Source: Pseudomonadota bacterium
Lineage (GTDB): Bacteria; Pseudomonadota; Gammaproteobacteria; Burkholderiales; Burkholderiaceae_F
DNA: 23,922 nucleotides
Assembly: GCA_023443095.1 (NCBI GenBank)
Contig: JAEZVV010000002.1
Location: 1-23,922 of the forward strand
Direction: 5' to 3'
The position numbers were made by a program, and so were the translations under genes. The first letter of the stretch is position 1, and each line of letters begins with the position of its first letter. Of the stretch, positions 1 through 8,200 are shown in pieces. The notes beneath the pieces were generated by a model. It saw only the letters and a list, made by a program, of their open reading frames with translations, did not search any database and had not been told where the DNA came from.

Positions 1-62
1 ACCCAGCGCGGCCCCAGGCCCATCGCCTCCCAAATCGCGGCGCGGCGAGGATCGAGACTCAT
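1..62 (-). CDS. Probable uracil-DNA glycosylase, N-terminal fragment
   Basis: Only the first 20 codons are in the window; the gene runs off the left edge. The ATG (complement of 60-62) overlaps the TGA of rimI as ATGA, the same 4-nt overlap that joins tsaB to rimI, so it is probably the third gene of that operon. The visible peptide begins MSLDPRRAAIWEAMGLGPRW. An 'xxMGLGPxW' start is what I recall for the family 4 uracil-DNA glycosylases that follow rimI in many betaproteobacteria. These remove uracil from DNA and carry an iron-sulfur cluster. The catalytic region is not visible, so the identification rests on a short N-terminus and gene order. It is moderately likely to be right. Confidence 0.55.
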   Translation of the reverse strand, partial: MSLDPRRAAIWEAMGLGPRW

Positions 63-526
63 AAGGCGATCCGCATCACCAGCGCGTCCTCACGACCGCT
101 GGGAGCGGGGTAATAGTTGCGACGCACGCCGATGCGCTCGAAGCCGTAACGCTGGTAGAGGCGCAGCGCAGCGGCGTTCGACGGCCGCACCTCGAGCAGC
201 ATCGACGCTGCGCCGTAGTCGCGCGCCACGCTCGCTAGCCACTCCAGGGTGCGGAATCCCTGCCCCTGCCCCTGGTAGGAGCGCGCCACCGACAGGTTGA
301 GCAGGTGGACTTCGTCGAGTACCGGCATCAGGACGCCGTAGGAAACGACTCCGCCCGCGCCGTCGCGCGAGATCCAAGCCGAATAACCCGAGTTCAGGGC
401 ATCGACGAAATTGCCGCGGGTCCAGGGAAAGAGGTAGATGTCGTTTTCGACCGGCATCACCGTATCGAGGTCGGCCTCGGTCAGGGGCCGGAACTCGCCC
501 GGAATCGAAGACACCAGCGCGTTCAC
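59..526 (-). CDS. rimI: Ribosomal protein S18-alanine N-acetyltransferase RimI
   Basis: A GNAT-fold N-acetyltransferase of 155 residues that would acetylate the N-terminal alanine of ribosomal protein S18 using acetyl-CoA. Visible features are the GNAT beta4 segment LLNLSVARSYQ (75-85), the acetyl-CoA pyrophosphate loop QGQGQG (85-90), and LEVRPSNAAALRLYQRYGF (111-129). In that last stretch E112 and Y124 sit where the catalytic Glu and Tyr of E. coli RimI lie. The start chosen is a GTG (complement of 524-526) overlapping the tsaB stop as GTGA. A much longer upstream reading of this frame merely runs antisense-like through tsaB and has no family similarity. The 4-nt overlap implies translational coupling to tsaB, and the tsaB-rimI pairing is common in proteobacteria. 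Identification is secure. The length is normal for the family. Confidence 0.93.
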   Translation of the reverse strand: MNALVSSIPGEFRPLTEADLDTVMPVENDIYLFPWTRGNFVDALNSGYSAWISRDGAGGVVSYGVLMPVLDEVHLLNLSVARSYQGQGQGFRTLEWLASVARDYGAASMLLEVRPSNAAALRLYQRYGFERIGVRRNYYPAPSGREDALVMRIAL

Positions 527-1242
527 ATGCGCTCCCCGGCCGCACGCTGGGCGATCGTGAGGGCCACCCGGTCCCGCACATACAGAGGCGCCGCGAGCTC
601 CGGTGCCTGGGCGCGACCGGCGCTGAAGTCGGCGGCACCGAGGCGGGCGATCCAGGCGGCGCTGGCGATCTGCTCGCGCGAACTGCGCCACGGCGGCGTC
701 GCGGGCCAGGCCTCGGCATAGACGGCCAGGGCGTCGCCAGCGACCAAGTCGCAGTCGTTGGCGCGCGCCAGGTCGGCCAGTTCGGCCGGCGCCGCCAGCA
801 TCGGCGGCTCGATTTCGGTGAGCTCGAGCAGAGCCGGCCCACGCTCGTAGATCGCGCAATACGCCTCGCTCATGCGGGCATCCATCGAACACAGGACGCG
901 CCGCGCGCTCGGGTCGTCGGCGAGCGCAGCCACGGCCAGCGCCCGCAGGTTGCCGACCGCCACCACCGGCTTTTCAGCAGCCCAAGCCAGGCCCTGAGCC
1001 ACGCCGCAGGCGATCCGCAAGCCCGTGAACGACCCCGGACCGGCGCCGAAGGCCACGGCGTCGATGTCGGTGACGCCGAACCCGGCTTCATCGAGCACGC
1101 CCGCAACCATGCCCAGGATCAGGGCGGAATGGCGCTGGCCGGCGCGTTCGAGCCGCTCCCAGGTCTGGCCGCGGGCACGCAAAGCCACCGAGCAGTAGTC
1201 GGTCGCGGTATCGAGGGCAAGAATGGCTGGGCTGTGGGACAT
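523..1242 (-). CDS. tsaB: tRNA threonylcarbamoyladenosine biosynthesis protein TsaB
   Basis: A 239-residue ASKHA-fold protein. TsaB works with TsaD and TsaE to transfer the threonylcarbamoyl group to A37 of ANN-decoding tRNAs (t6A), acting as the dimer partner and scaffold of TsaD. The N-terminus has the family's ILALDTATDYCSVAL, followed by the hallmark GAGPGSFTGLRIACGVAQGLA-like segment at about residues 66-86. The start chosen is the ATG at 1242-1240 (MSHSPAILALDT). The frame is open for 82 more codons upstream, but that extension is low-complexity and unlike any TsaB. The stop overlaps rimI by 4 nt. A TAGAAT -10-like hexamer lies about 40 nt upstream. Its length and motif content are normal, and I see no defect. 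Confidence 0.94.
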   Translation of the reverse strand: MSHSPAILALDTATDYCSVALRARGQTWERLERAGQRHSALILGMVAGVLDEAGFGVTDIDAVAFGAGPGSFTGLRIACGVAQGLAWAAEKPVVAVGNLRALAVAALADDPSARRVLCSMDARMSEAYCAIYERGPALLELTEIEPPMLAAPAELADLARANDCDLVAGDALAVYAEAWPATPPWRSSREQIASAAWIARLGAADFSAGRAQAPELAAPLYVRDRVALTIAQRAAGERM

Positions 1243-1283
1243 CGGTCGCGCGGCGCGCGGGCCGTCGGAGGAATCGTCGCCCG

Positions 1284-1311
1284 ATTCTATCGGACGAGCG
1301 CCCCGCTCAAG
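1284..1311 (-). promoter_or_regulatory. Candidate promoter for tsaB-rimI
   Basis: On the minus strand TAGAAT (complement of 1284-1289) matches the sigma70 -10 at 5 of 6 positions. TTGAGC (complement of 1305-1310) lies 15 nt upstream as a possible -35, and the spacing is short. The -35 overlaps the stop of the upstream secreted-protein gene. A transcript start near 1277 would give a roughly 35-nt leader to tsaB. The same stretch contains the inverted repeat GAATCG (1271-1276) / CGATTC (1282-1287), which could instead be the end of the upstream transcript. This was found by eye only. Confidence 0.3.
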
Positions 1312-1726
1312 GGCGGTCGCGCGAGTCGCGGCGGCCGTGGTGTGGCATCTCGCGGTTGGCCTCGCGGATCTGCTCGCGCAGCTGGCGCCGCTCGTCCGGG
1401 CTGAGCCGGCGTGGCTGCTGGCCGTCGGGTCCGGGAGCGATGCAGCAGTCGCGCATGCGTTGCGGCGAGTGCTGGTGGCGCTCGACAAAGCGGTTGCGCA
1501 TCTGCTCGCGCTCCTCCGGGCTCATGCGCTCCCGCATCGCCGAACGCTCCTCGGGCGGCATGCGGCGCCAGGCCCGCTCGCGTTCGCGCTGATCGTCGCG
1601 CATGTCGCCGCGCGGCGCCGCCTCCACGGAATCCCGCGGACGCGCACGCCAGCCTTCGCCCATCGGCTGCGACAATGCAGCGGTGGCGGCCAGGGCAAGT
1701 CCAAGGAAAACGCTGAGGCGGATCAC
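1307..1726 (-). CDS. Secreted Arg/Glu-rich small protein of unknown function
   Basis: I do not recognise a named family with certainty. The 139-residue product begins with a clear signal peptide (MIRLSVFLGLALAATAALSQ). The mature part is very polar and dominated by R, E, Q and M, with two near-repeats of the type MPPEERSAMRERM / MSPEEREQMRNRF (about 56-80) and a third, LSPDERRQLREQIREAN, near the C-terminus. Such '(L/M)(S/P)PEER..(M/L)R' repeats are typical of DUF3106-like and Spy/CpxP-like periplasmic helical proteins of betaproteobacteria. CC at about 94-95 is its only cysteine pair. The start is uncertain: GTG (1726-1724) gives a conventional signal peptide, and TTG at 1735 adds three residues; neither has a good ribosome site. 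It is divergent from ompR-envZ. A periplasmic chaperone or stress role is inference only. Confidence 0.7.
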   Translation of the reverse strand: MIRLSVFLGLALAATAALSQPMGEGWRARPRDSVEAAPRGDMRDDQRERERAWRRMPPEERSAMRERMSPEEREQMRNRFVERHQHSPQRMRDCCIAPGPDGQQPRRLSPDERRQLREQIREANREMPHHGRRDSRDRP

Positions 1727-1735
1727 GTCAAACAA

Positions 1736-1901
1736 CCAGAAATCGACAGGATCAATGCTAGGGCAGACGCGGTCCGTTGTCGTCGGGCCACATCAACTCG
1801 CTGGTGCATCGGGGTAAAGTTTGTAACACGCTGTTGAACGCCGGCTTTCCTCCTTGGGCCTGTGGCCCAGAATGCCGGCTGAGTTTCCTGGATTCATCAT
1901 C
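1736..1901. promoter_or_regulatory. Divergent intergenic region upstream of ompR
   Basis: These 166 nt separate the divergent secreted-protein gene and ompR. They must hold both promoters, but I see no convincing -35/-10 pair for either. The most AT-rich spot, GTAAAGTTTGTAACA (1814-1828), contains GTTTGTAACA, which resembles an OmpR half-site (enterobacterial sites contain TTTTTGTAACAT-like sequence). Autoregulation by OmpR is therefore possible but unproven. ompR has no strong Shine-Dalgarno sequence before its ATG. Confidence 0.3.
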
Positions 1902-2621
1902 ATGCATCGCACTCCCAAGATCCTGGTCGTCGACGACGACACCCGCTTGCGCGACTTGCTGCGCCGCTACCTGGGCGAAAACGGCTTCTCGGTCTATGTC
2001 GCCGAAGACGCGCAGGCGATGAACCGCCTGTGGCTGCGCGAGCGTTACGACGTGTTAATCCTCGATCTCATGATGCCCGGCGAAGACGGCCTGTCGGTCC
2101 TGCGGCGGCTGCGCGGCGACAAGGACGAAACTCCGATCATTATGCTCACCGCCAAGGGCGAAGACGTCGACCGCATCGTCGGGCTTGAGCTCGGCGCCGA
2201 CGACTACCTGCCCAAACCCTTCAATCCGCGCGAACTGCTCGCCCGCATCCACGCCGTCCTGCGCCGCCGTCCGGCCGACGACGCGCCCGGCGCGCCGACG
2301 CGGGAAGACGCCACCGTGAGTTTCGGCGAGTTCGAACTCGACCTCGGCACCCGCAGCCTGCGCAAGAACGGCGAAGCGGTAACCCTCACCACCGGCGAGT
2401 TCGCCGTGCTCAAGGCCTTCGCCCGCCATCCGCGAGTGCCGCTGTCGCGCGACAAGCTGATGGAAATGGCCCGGGGCCGCGAATACGAGGCCTTCGACCG
2501 TTCGCTCGACGTCCAGGTCTCGCGCCTGCGCAAGCTGATCGAACCCGATCCGTCCAAGCCGCGCTACATCCAGACCGTATGGGGCCTGGGTTATGTCTTC
2601 GTTCCCGACGGCGCGGTCTGA
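1902..2621 (+). CDS. ompR: Two-component response regulator OmpR
   Basis: A 239-residue OmpR/PhoB-type transcription factor, exactly the length of E. coli OmpR and very similar throughout. The receiver domain (1-120) has the acidic pocket DDD (11-13), the phospho-acceptor D55 in ILDLMMPGEDG, the Thr/Lys switch MLTAKGEDVDRIVGLELGAD, and PKPFNPRELLARI. The winged-helix output domain (about 135-235) ends with SRLRKLIEPDPSKPRYIQTVWGLGYVFVPDG, in which the recognition helix and wing are nearly identical to OmpR. The start is the ATG at 1902, giving MHRTPKILVVDDD. An upstream TTG at 1854 only adds a non-conserved tail. It is followed after 3 nt by its sensor kinase. In gamma- and betaproteobacteria it senses envelope or osmotic conditions and controls porins; the target genes here are unknown. 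Confidence 0.95.
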   Translation: MHRTPKILVVDDDTRLRDLLRRYLGENGFSVYVAEDAQAMNRLWLRERYDVLILDLMMPGEDGLSVLRRLRGDKDETPIIMLTAKGEDVDRIVGLELGADDYLPKPFNPRELLARIHAVLRRRPADDAPGAPTREDATVSFGEFELDLGTRSLRKNGEAVTLTTGEFAVLKAFARHPRVPLSRDKLMEMARGREYEAFDRSLDVQVSRLRKLIEPDPSKPRYIQTVWGLGYVFVPDGAV

Positions 2622-2624
2622 GCT

Positions 2625-3947
2625 TTGAAACTGCCCTCGCCCAGCCTGTTCTGGCGCACCTTCGGCTTGGTGCTGCTTCTGATCGTGGCCAGCCTGGCGG
2701 CCTGGCTGCAGAGCTGGCGCGTGCTCGAACGCGCGCCGCGCGCGCACCAGATCGCGCAGCAGGTGGTGTCGGCCGCCAACCTCACGCGTTACGCCCTGGT
2801 GTATTCCGACCCCGCCTACCGGCGCGAACTGCTGGGCGCACTCGCCGCCAACGAAGGGCTGCGCATCTTCCCCTTCGAAGCCAGCGACGCGATCAAGCCG
2901 CTGCCGCGCACCGATCTGGTCGAGCTGATCGAAACCGAAGTCAAGGGCAAACTCGGCGCCGACACCCGGATGGCAAGCCGAGTCAATGACGAGCCGGGCG
3001 TGTGGGTCAGCCTGTCGATCGACGGCGACGCGTATTGGCTCAAGCTCGAGCGCGATCTGCTCGAGCGCCACCTCGGCACCGGCTGGATCAGTTGGGCGCT
3101 CGCCGCCCTGCTGCTGTCGGTACTCGGCGCCCTGCTCATCACCCGGCTGCTCAACCAGCCGCTCGCCCGTCTGACGCTGGCGGTCCGCGCCCTGGGCGCC
3201 GGCCAGCACCCGGAACCGCTGCCCGAACGGGGGCCGGCCGAGATCAAGGCGGTCAACCGCAGCTTCAACCACATGGTGGCCGATCTCGACAAGCTGGCTG
3301 CCGACCGCGAGGTGCTGCTCGCCGGCATCAGCCACGACCTTCGCACCCCGCTCACCCGGCTGCGGCTGGAAGTGGAAATGGCGCCGGTGTCTTACGAAAC
3401 ACGGGCGGCGATGGCCGACGACATCGAGCAGATGGATTCGATCGTCCGCCAGTTCCTCGATTACGCGCGCCAGCGCCCCGCTCCCAAGGCCGACATTGAG
3501 CTCGCCGCCTTGCTCGCCGACACGATCGCACGCTCGCGTATCGAAGCGGCCGATTCGACCCGGCTGCAGGTCGCGCTCGAGTCCGGACTCAAGGTCCAGG
3601 CCAACCCCACCGATCTTGCCCGCGCGCTCGAGAACCTGATCGTCAACGCCGACCGCTACGGCCGCGGCAGCGACGGCCGGCTCGAGCTGGAGGTGTCGCT
3701 TACAAGCGAGGGCAAGGACGCCTTGATCCGGGTGGCCGACCACGGCCCGGGCATCGCTGCGAGCGAAAGAGCGCGGGTGCTGCGTCCCTTCGAGCGGGGC
3801 CAGGCGGCGCGCGGCGGCCAGAGCGGAGCCGGGCTCGGCCTGCCCATCGTCGAGCGCATCGCCCGCCGCGCGGGCGGCTCGCTCCAGCTCCTTCCGGTCG
3901 CGCCCAGCGGCCTCGCGGTCGAACTGCGCCTGCCGCTCGCGGCTTGA
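2625..3947 (+). CDS. envZ: EnvZ-like sensor histidine kinase
   Basis: A 440-residue inner-membrane sensor kinase, the partner of OmpR encoded 3 nt upstream. Domains in order are TM1 (about 10-28), a periplasmic segment of about 120 residues, TM2 (WALAALLLSVLGALLIT, about 158-174), and HAMP (NQPLARLTLAVRALG to NHMVADLDKLAADRE). Next comes HisKA with the H-box GISHDLRTPLTRLRLE, phospho-acceptor H237 (E. coli EnvZ H243), then HATPase_c. The HATPase domain has an N-box ENLIVNADRYG (N337, N341), a G1 box DHGPGIA, and a G2 box SGAGLGLPIVERIA. It should autophosphorylate, transfer phosphate to OmpR D55 and also dephosphorylate it. The start is TTG at 2625, directly after the ompR stop, suggesting coupling; the first good hydrophobic helix follows immediately. 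The periplasmic sensor region resembles EnvZ less than the core does. Confidence 0.93.
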   Translation: MKLPSPSLFWRTFGLVLLLIVASLAAWLQSWRVLERAPRAHQIAQQVVSAANLTRYALVYSDPAYRRELLGALAANEGLRIFPFEASDAIKPLPRTDLVELIETEVKGKLGADTRMASRVNDEPGVWVSLSIDGDAYWLKLERDLLERHLGTGWISWALAALLLSVLGALLITRLLNQPLARLTLAVRALGAGQHPEPLPERGPAEIKAVNRSFNHMVADLDKLAADREVLLAGISHDLRTPLTRLRLEVEMAPVSYETRAAMADDIEQMDSIVRQFLDYARQRPAPKADIELAALLADTIARSRIEAADSTRLQVALESGLKVQANPTDLARALENLIVNADRYGRGSDGRLELEVSLTSEGKDALIRVADHGPGIAASERARVLRPFERGQAARGGQSGAGLGLPIVERIARRAGGSLQLLPVAPSGLAVELRLPLAA

Positions 3948-3950
3948 GCT

Positions 3951-4430
3951 TCAGCGAGCGCCGAGCAGCACCACCGCCTGGGCGACGATGCCTTCTTCGC
4001 GCCCCTCGAAGCCGAGCTTTTCGTTGGTCTTGCCCTTGACGTTGACCTCGGCCGGGCCAATGCCCAGGCAAGTCGCGATCGCGACCTGCATCGCCGGCAC
4101 GTGCGGGGCGAGCTTGGGGCGCTGCGCGATCACGGTGGCGTCGACATTGATCACCTGCCAGCCGGCCGCGCTCACCCGCTCCATTGCAGTTTTGAGCAGT
4201 TCGCGCGAATCGGCGCCCGCATGTTGCGGGTCGGTATCGGGGAACAGACGGCCGATGTCGCCTAGCCCGGCCGCGCCCAGGACCGCGTCGGTGATCGCGT
4301 GCAGCAACACGTCGGCGTCGGAATGCCCCAAAAGGCCATGGCTGTGCGGGATCTCGACCCCGCCTATCACCAGGCGCCGGCCCGGCACCAGGGCGTGAAC
4401 GTCGTAACCCTGGCCAACTCGGATTTTCAT
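3951..4430 (-). CDS. ispF: 2-C-methyl-D-erythritol 2,4-cyclodiphosphate synthase
   Basis: A 159-residue MEP-pathway enzyme that cyclises CDP-methylerythritol 2-phosphate to MEcPP with release of CMP, on the route to isoprenoids. It is a homotrimer with a divalent metal held by D10 and H12 in GYDVHAL and H44 in LLHAITDA. GHSDADVLLHAI, GLGDIGRLFPDTDP, and the C-terminal VKGKTNEKLGFEGREEGI, which contacts the cytidine and diphosphate, are all present. Its length is standard. The ATG (4430-4428) overlaps the ispD stop as ATGA, so the two are co-translated. It converges on envZ with only 3 nt between stops and no visible terminator. Confidence 0.97.
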   Translation of the reverse strand: MKIRVGQGYDVHALVPGRRLVIGGVEIPHSHGLLGHSDADVLLHAITDAVLGAAGLGDIGRLFPDTDPQHAGADSRELLKTAMERVSAAGWQVINVDATVIAQRPKLAPHVPAMQVAIATCLGIGPAEVNVKGKTNEKLGFEGREEGIVAQAVVLLGAR

Positions 4431-5137
4431 GACAGTCTTCCCTGCAAATGGAGGATCGCCCGCGCCAGGGCTTCGTCGGCCGGCACGGTGAGCTTGATGT
4501 TGGTGGCTTCGCCTTCGACCAGACGTGGCCGCAGCCCCGCCGCTTCGATCGCCGAGGCCTCGTCTGTGATGGCCGCGATCTCGCCCGCCAGGGCGTCGGC
4601 CAGCAGGCCGGCGCGGAACATCTGCGGCGTGGCCGCGCGCCACAGCCCGCTGCGGTCGAGCGTGGCCACCACCTGGCCCGCCTCGCCGCGCTTGAGGGTA
4701 TCGGCAAGTCGCACCGCCAGCAGGCCGCCCACTGCGTCGTCGATCAGCGTGTCGATCAGCCGCGCCAGCTCGTCGCGGCCGAGACACGGGCGCGCCGCAT
4801 CGTGCACCAGCACCCAGTCGCTGGCGGCAAGACCCAGGCAGGCCAGGCCGTTGCGGACACTTTCGGCGCGGCTCGCTCCGCCCACCGGCAGAACTTCGAC
4901 TTGCGGCGGAAACGCCAGCCCGCGCCAGCGTTCGTCGTCGGGTGCGACCACCAGCGCAATCTGCTCAATGCGAGGGTCCTGCGCCAGGGCCTGCGCCGTC
5001 AGTTCGAGCATCGTCAGCCCGCCCAGCCGGAGGTACTGCTTGGGGCTTGCGAGCCCCATGCGAGAGCCGCTGCCGGCGGCGGGGATCAGGGCGATGCAGC
5101 GGCAGGGAGCGCGAGTCGACAAGGGATGGGGCGGCAC
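4427..5137 (-). CDS. ispD: 2-C-methyl-D-erythritol 4-phosphate cytidylyltransferase
   Basis: A nucleotidyltransferase that joins CTP and MEP to make CDP-ME, one step before the IspE substrate in the MEP pathway; its partner ispF overlaps downstream. Motifs are the CTP-binding loop ALIPAAGSGSRMGLASPKQYL, which holds the catalytic Arg and Lys, the VHDAARPC segment, and TPQMFR near residue 165. The lower half ends normally with LTVPADEALARAIL. The start is uncertain. GTG at 5137 (236 residues, normal length) is given here. TTG at 5155 would add six residues and TTG at 5122 would remove five, and none has a clear ribosome site. The family identification is not in doubt. It is divergent from mfd, with about 120 nt between starts. 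Confidence 0.93.
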   Translation of the reverse strand: MPPHPLSTRAPCRCIALIPAAGSGSRMGLASPKQYLRLGGLTMLELTAQALAQDPRIEQIALVVAPDDERWRGLAFPPQVEVLPVGGASRAESVRNGLACLGLAASDWVLVHDAARPCLGRDELARLIDTLIDDAVGGLLAVRLADTLKRGEAGQVVATLDRSGLWRAATPQMFRAGLLADALAGEIAAITDEASAIEAAGLRPRLVEGEATNIKLTVPADEALARAILHLQGRLS

Positions 5138-5149
5138 GGTGCGGGCGAG

Positions 5150-5183
5150 GTTCAAAAGCGGCTGAAGGGCAAACTTATAATAG
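5150..5183. promoter_or_regulatory. Overlapping divergent -10 elements between ispD and mfd
   Basis: The plus strand has a perfect TATAAT at 5176-5181, about 79 nt before the mfd ATG; a weak -35 (TTCAAA, 5151-5156) is 19 nt upstream. The minus strand of the same spot reads TATTAT (complement of 5177-5182) and TATAAG (complement of 5174-5179), either of which could serve ispD. It is one of the few AT-rich patches in the area. A shared, mutually exclusive promoter for the two divergent genes is an inference. Confidence 0.4.
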
Positions 5184-5259
5184 CCGCCACCCTAGCCTCA
5201 GCCTGGCCTCCGGGCAGCCACCGTGGCAACACGAGCCGCCGCAGCCGCGGGCCATCCGC

Positions 5260-8200
5260 ATGTCCTCTGACGCGACACCCCGACTTTCCCTGAACTTGCC
5301 CCGGCTTGCACCCGGCGAGCGTTTTTCCCTGCCGCGCCCGCCGGGCTCGGGCGACGCCTTGCTGGTGGCGCGCGCCGCGGCCCAGGCCAAGGCGGCCGGC
5401 CAGCTGCTGGTCGTCGTCTGCGCCGACGCGCTCGATGCCCAGCGCCTGATCGAAGAAGTGCCGTGGTTCGACGCCAGTCTGAACGCCCGCCCCTTCCCCG
5501 ACTGGGAGACCCTGCCCTACGACGTCCTCAGCCCGCATCAGGACCTGGTGAGCGAGCGGCTCGAGACGCTCTACCGCCTGATGAGGTGCGACAAGGCCCA
5601 GGAAGGCATCGACCTGCTGGTGGTGCCGGCGAGCACCGCGGCACAACGCATCGTGCCGCCCGCCTTCATCGCCGCCCACACCTTCTTCTTCCGGCAGAAG
5701 GAGCGGATCGACCTCGACGCGCTCAAGGGCCAGCTGGTGCTCGCCGGTTACCAGCACGTCTCGCAAGTGGTGGCACCGGGCGAGTTCTCGACCCGCGGCG
5801 GACTGGTCGACCTGTTTCCGATGGGCGCCCGCCTGCCTTTCCGGCTTGACCTGATGGACGACGAGATCGAGACCATCCGCGCCTTCGATCCCGACACCCA
5901 GCGCTCGCTCTACCCGGTGCCCGAGATCCGCCTGCTGCCCGGGCGCGAGTTCCCGCTCGACGAGGACGCCCGCAACCATTTCCGCCTGCGCTGGCGCGAG
6001 AGCTTCGAGGGCGACCCCTCGCGCATCGCGCTCTACAAGGACATCGCTAACGGCGTGGCCGGCGCCGGCATCGAGTATTACCTGCCGCTCTTTTTCGAAA
6101 CCACCGCCACCCTCTTCGACTACCTGCCGGCCAGCGCCCAGCTGCTGCTGCACGGGGCGATCGAACCCGCCCTGCAGCGCTTCTGGAACGAGACCAGCGA
6201 GCGCTACCGCTTCCTGTCGCGCGACGTCGACCGGCCGGTGCTGCCGCCGGCCAAGCTCTACCTCGAAGCCGAGCAGTTCTTCCTCGCCTGCAAACCCCAC
6301 GCCCGCCTGGTGCTGGGCGAAGGCGAGGCCGAAGGTTTCGCTGCCGTTCCCGTCGTCGCGGTCGAACGCAAGGCCGAGGACGCACTTGCCCGCCTGCGGA
6401 CCCTGGTCGACCGCTACCGGGTCGAAGGCGGCCGCGTGCTGCTTGCGGCCGATTCGCCCGGCCGGCGCGAAACCATCGCCCAGATGCTGCGCGAATACGA
6501 GCTGGCTTTTGCCGACAGCGCCGACTTCGGCGGTTTCCTGGCCGCCGACGCGCCACTGTCGCTGGGCGTGGCACCGCTGCATTCGGGTTTTGCCCTGACC
6601 GCGCCGAAACTCGCGATCGTCACCGAAACCGAGCTTTACGCGACCAGCCCGCGCCGCGTCCGCCAGAAGAACCGCGAACGGGCGAGCAACGTCGAAGCGA
6701 TGGTGCGCGACCTCTCCGAGTTGCGCGTGGGCGACCCGGTGGTACATGTCGAACACGGCATCGGTCGCTACCAGGGACTCGAGACCATGGACCTGGGCAA
6801 CGGCCCGGCCGAGTTCCTGCGCCTCGACTACGCCAACTCGGCCAAGCTTTTCGTGCCGGTGGCGCAGCTGCACCAGATCTCCCGCTACTCGGGCGCCGAC
6901 CCCGAGGCCGCCCCGCTCCACCACCTGGGTGGCGGCGACTGGGAAAAAGCCAAGAAAAAGGCCGCCAAACACGTGCGCGACACCGCGGCCGAACTGCTCA
7001 ACCTGTATGCGCTGCGCGCCGCCCGCAAAGGCCACGCCTTCGACTACAAGCAGCACGACTACGAGGCCTTTGCCGAAGGTTTCGGCTTCGAGGAAACGCC
7101 CGACCAGCAGGCCGCGATCGAGGCTGTGTTGCACGACATGCGCAGCGGCGCGCCGATGGATCGCCTGGTGTGCGGCGACGTCGGCTTCGGCAAGACCGAA
7201 GTCGCCTTGCGCGGCGCCTTTGCCGCAGTGATGGACGGCAAGCAGGTCGCGGTCCTGTGCCCGACCACCTTGCTTGCCGAGCAACACGCCGCCACCTTCC
7301 GCGACCGCTTTGCCGACTGGCCGGTCAACATCGTCGAGCTCTCGCGCTTCCGCTCGGCCAAGGAGACCAGCGCGGCGCTCGCCGGCATCGCGGCCGGCAC
7401 GGTCGACGTGGTGGTCGGCACACACAAGCTGCTCGGCAACGAGATCCGGTTCGAGCGCCTGGGCCTGGTGATCATCGACGAGGAACACCGCTTCGGCGTG
7501 CGGCAGAAGGAGAAGTTAAAGAGCCTGCGCGCCGAGGTCGACGTGCTCACGCTCACCGCCACGCCGATCCCGCGCACGCTGGCGATGTCGCTCGAAGGCA
7601 TCCGCGATTTTTCGGTGATCGCTACCGCACCCCAGCGGCGCCTGGCGATCAAGACCTTCGTCCGCCGCGAGAGCGACAGCCTGATGCGGGAAGCCGTGTT
7701 GCGCGAATTGAAGCGCGGTGGCCAGGTCTATTTCCTGCACAACGAGGTCGAGACCATCGAAAACCGGCGTGCGCGCCTGGCCGAACTGCTGCCCGAGGCC
7801 CGGATCGAGATCGCCCACGGCCAGATGGGCGAACGCGAACTGGAGCGCGTGATGCGCGACTTCTACCAGCAGCGCTTCAACCTGCTCTTGTGCACGACCA
7901 TCATCGAGACCGGGATCGACGTCCCCACCGCCAATACGATCATCATGCACCGCGCCGACAAGTTCGGCCTGGCGCAGCTGCACCAGCTGCGCGGCCGGGT
8001 CGGCCGCTCGCACCACCAGGCTTACGCCTACCTGATGGTGCCCGACGAAGGCGCGCTCACGAAGAACGCCGCCAAGCGACTCGAGGCGATCCAGAACCTC
8101 GAGGAACTCGGCAGCGGTTTCTACCTGGCGATGCACGACCTCGAGATCCGCGGCGCGGGCGAAGTCCTGGGCGAAAACCAGAGCGGCGACATGCTCGAGG

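Noticed and set aside
1271..1287. GAATCG-TCGCC-CGATTC inverted repeat between the secreted-protein gene and tsaB as a terminator
   Set aside because: Only a 6-bp stem with no T-run, and it overlaps the better supported tsaB -10 candidate.
2055..3743. Long open frame on the minus strand opposite ompR-envZ (562 codons)
   Set aside because: Antisense to two well-recognised genes; the translated product is low-complexity and has no family motif. Long antisense frames are expected in DNA of this base composition.
5152..7488. Long minus-strand open frame opposite mfd
   Set aside because: Antisense shadow of a conserved gene with full motifs; no ribosome site or domain of its own.
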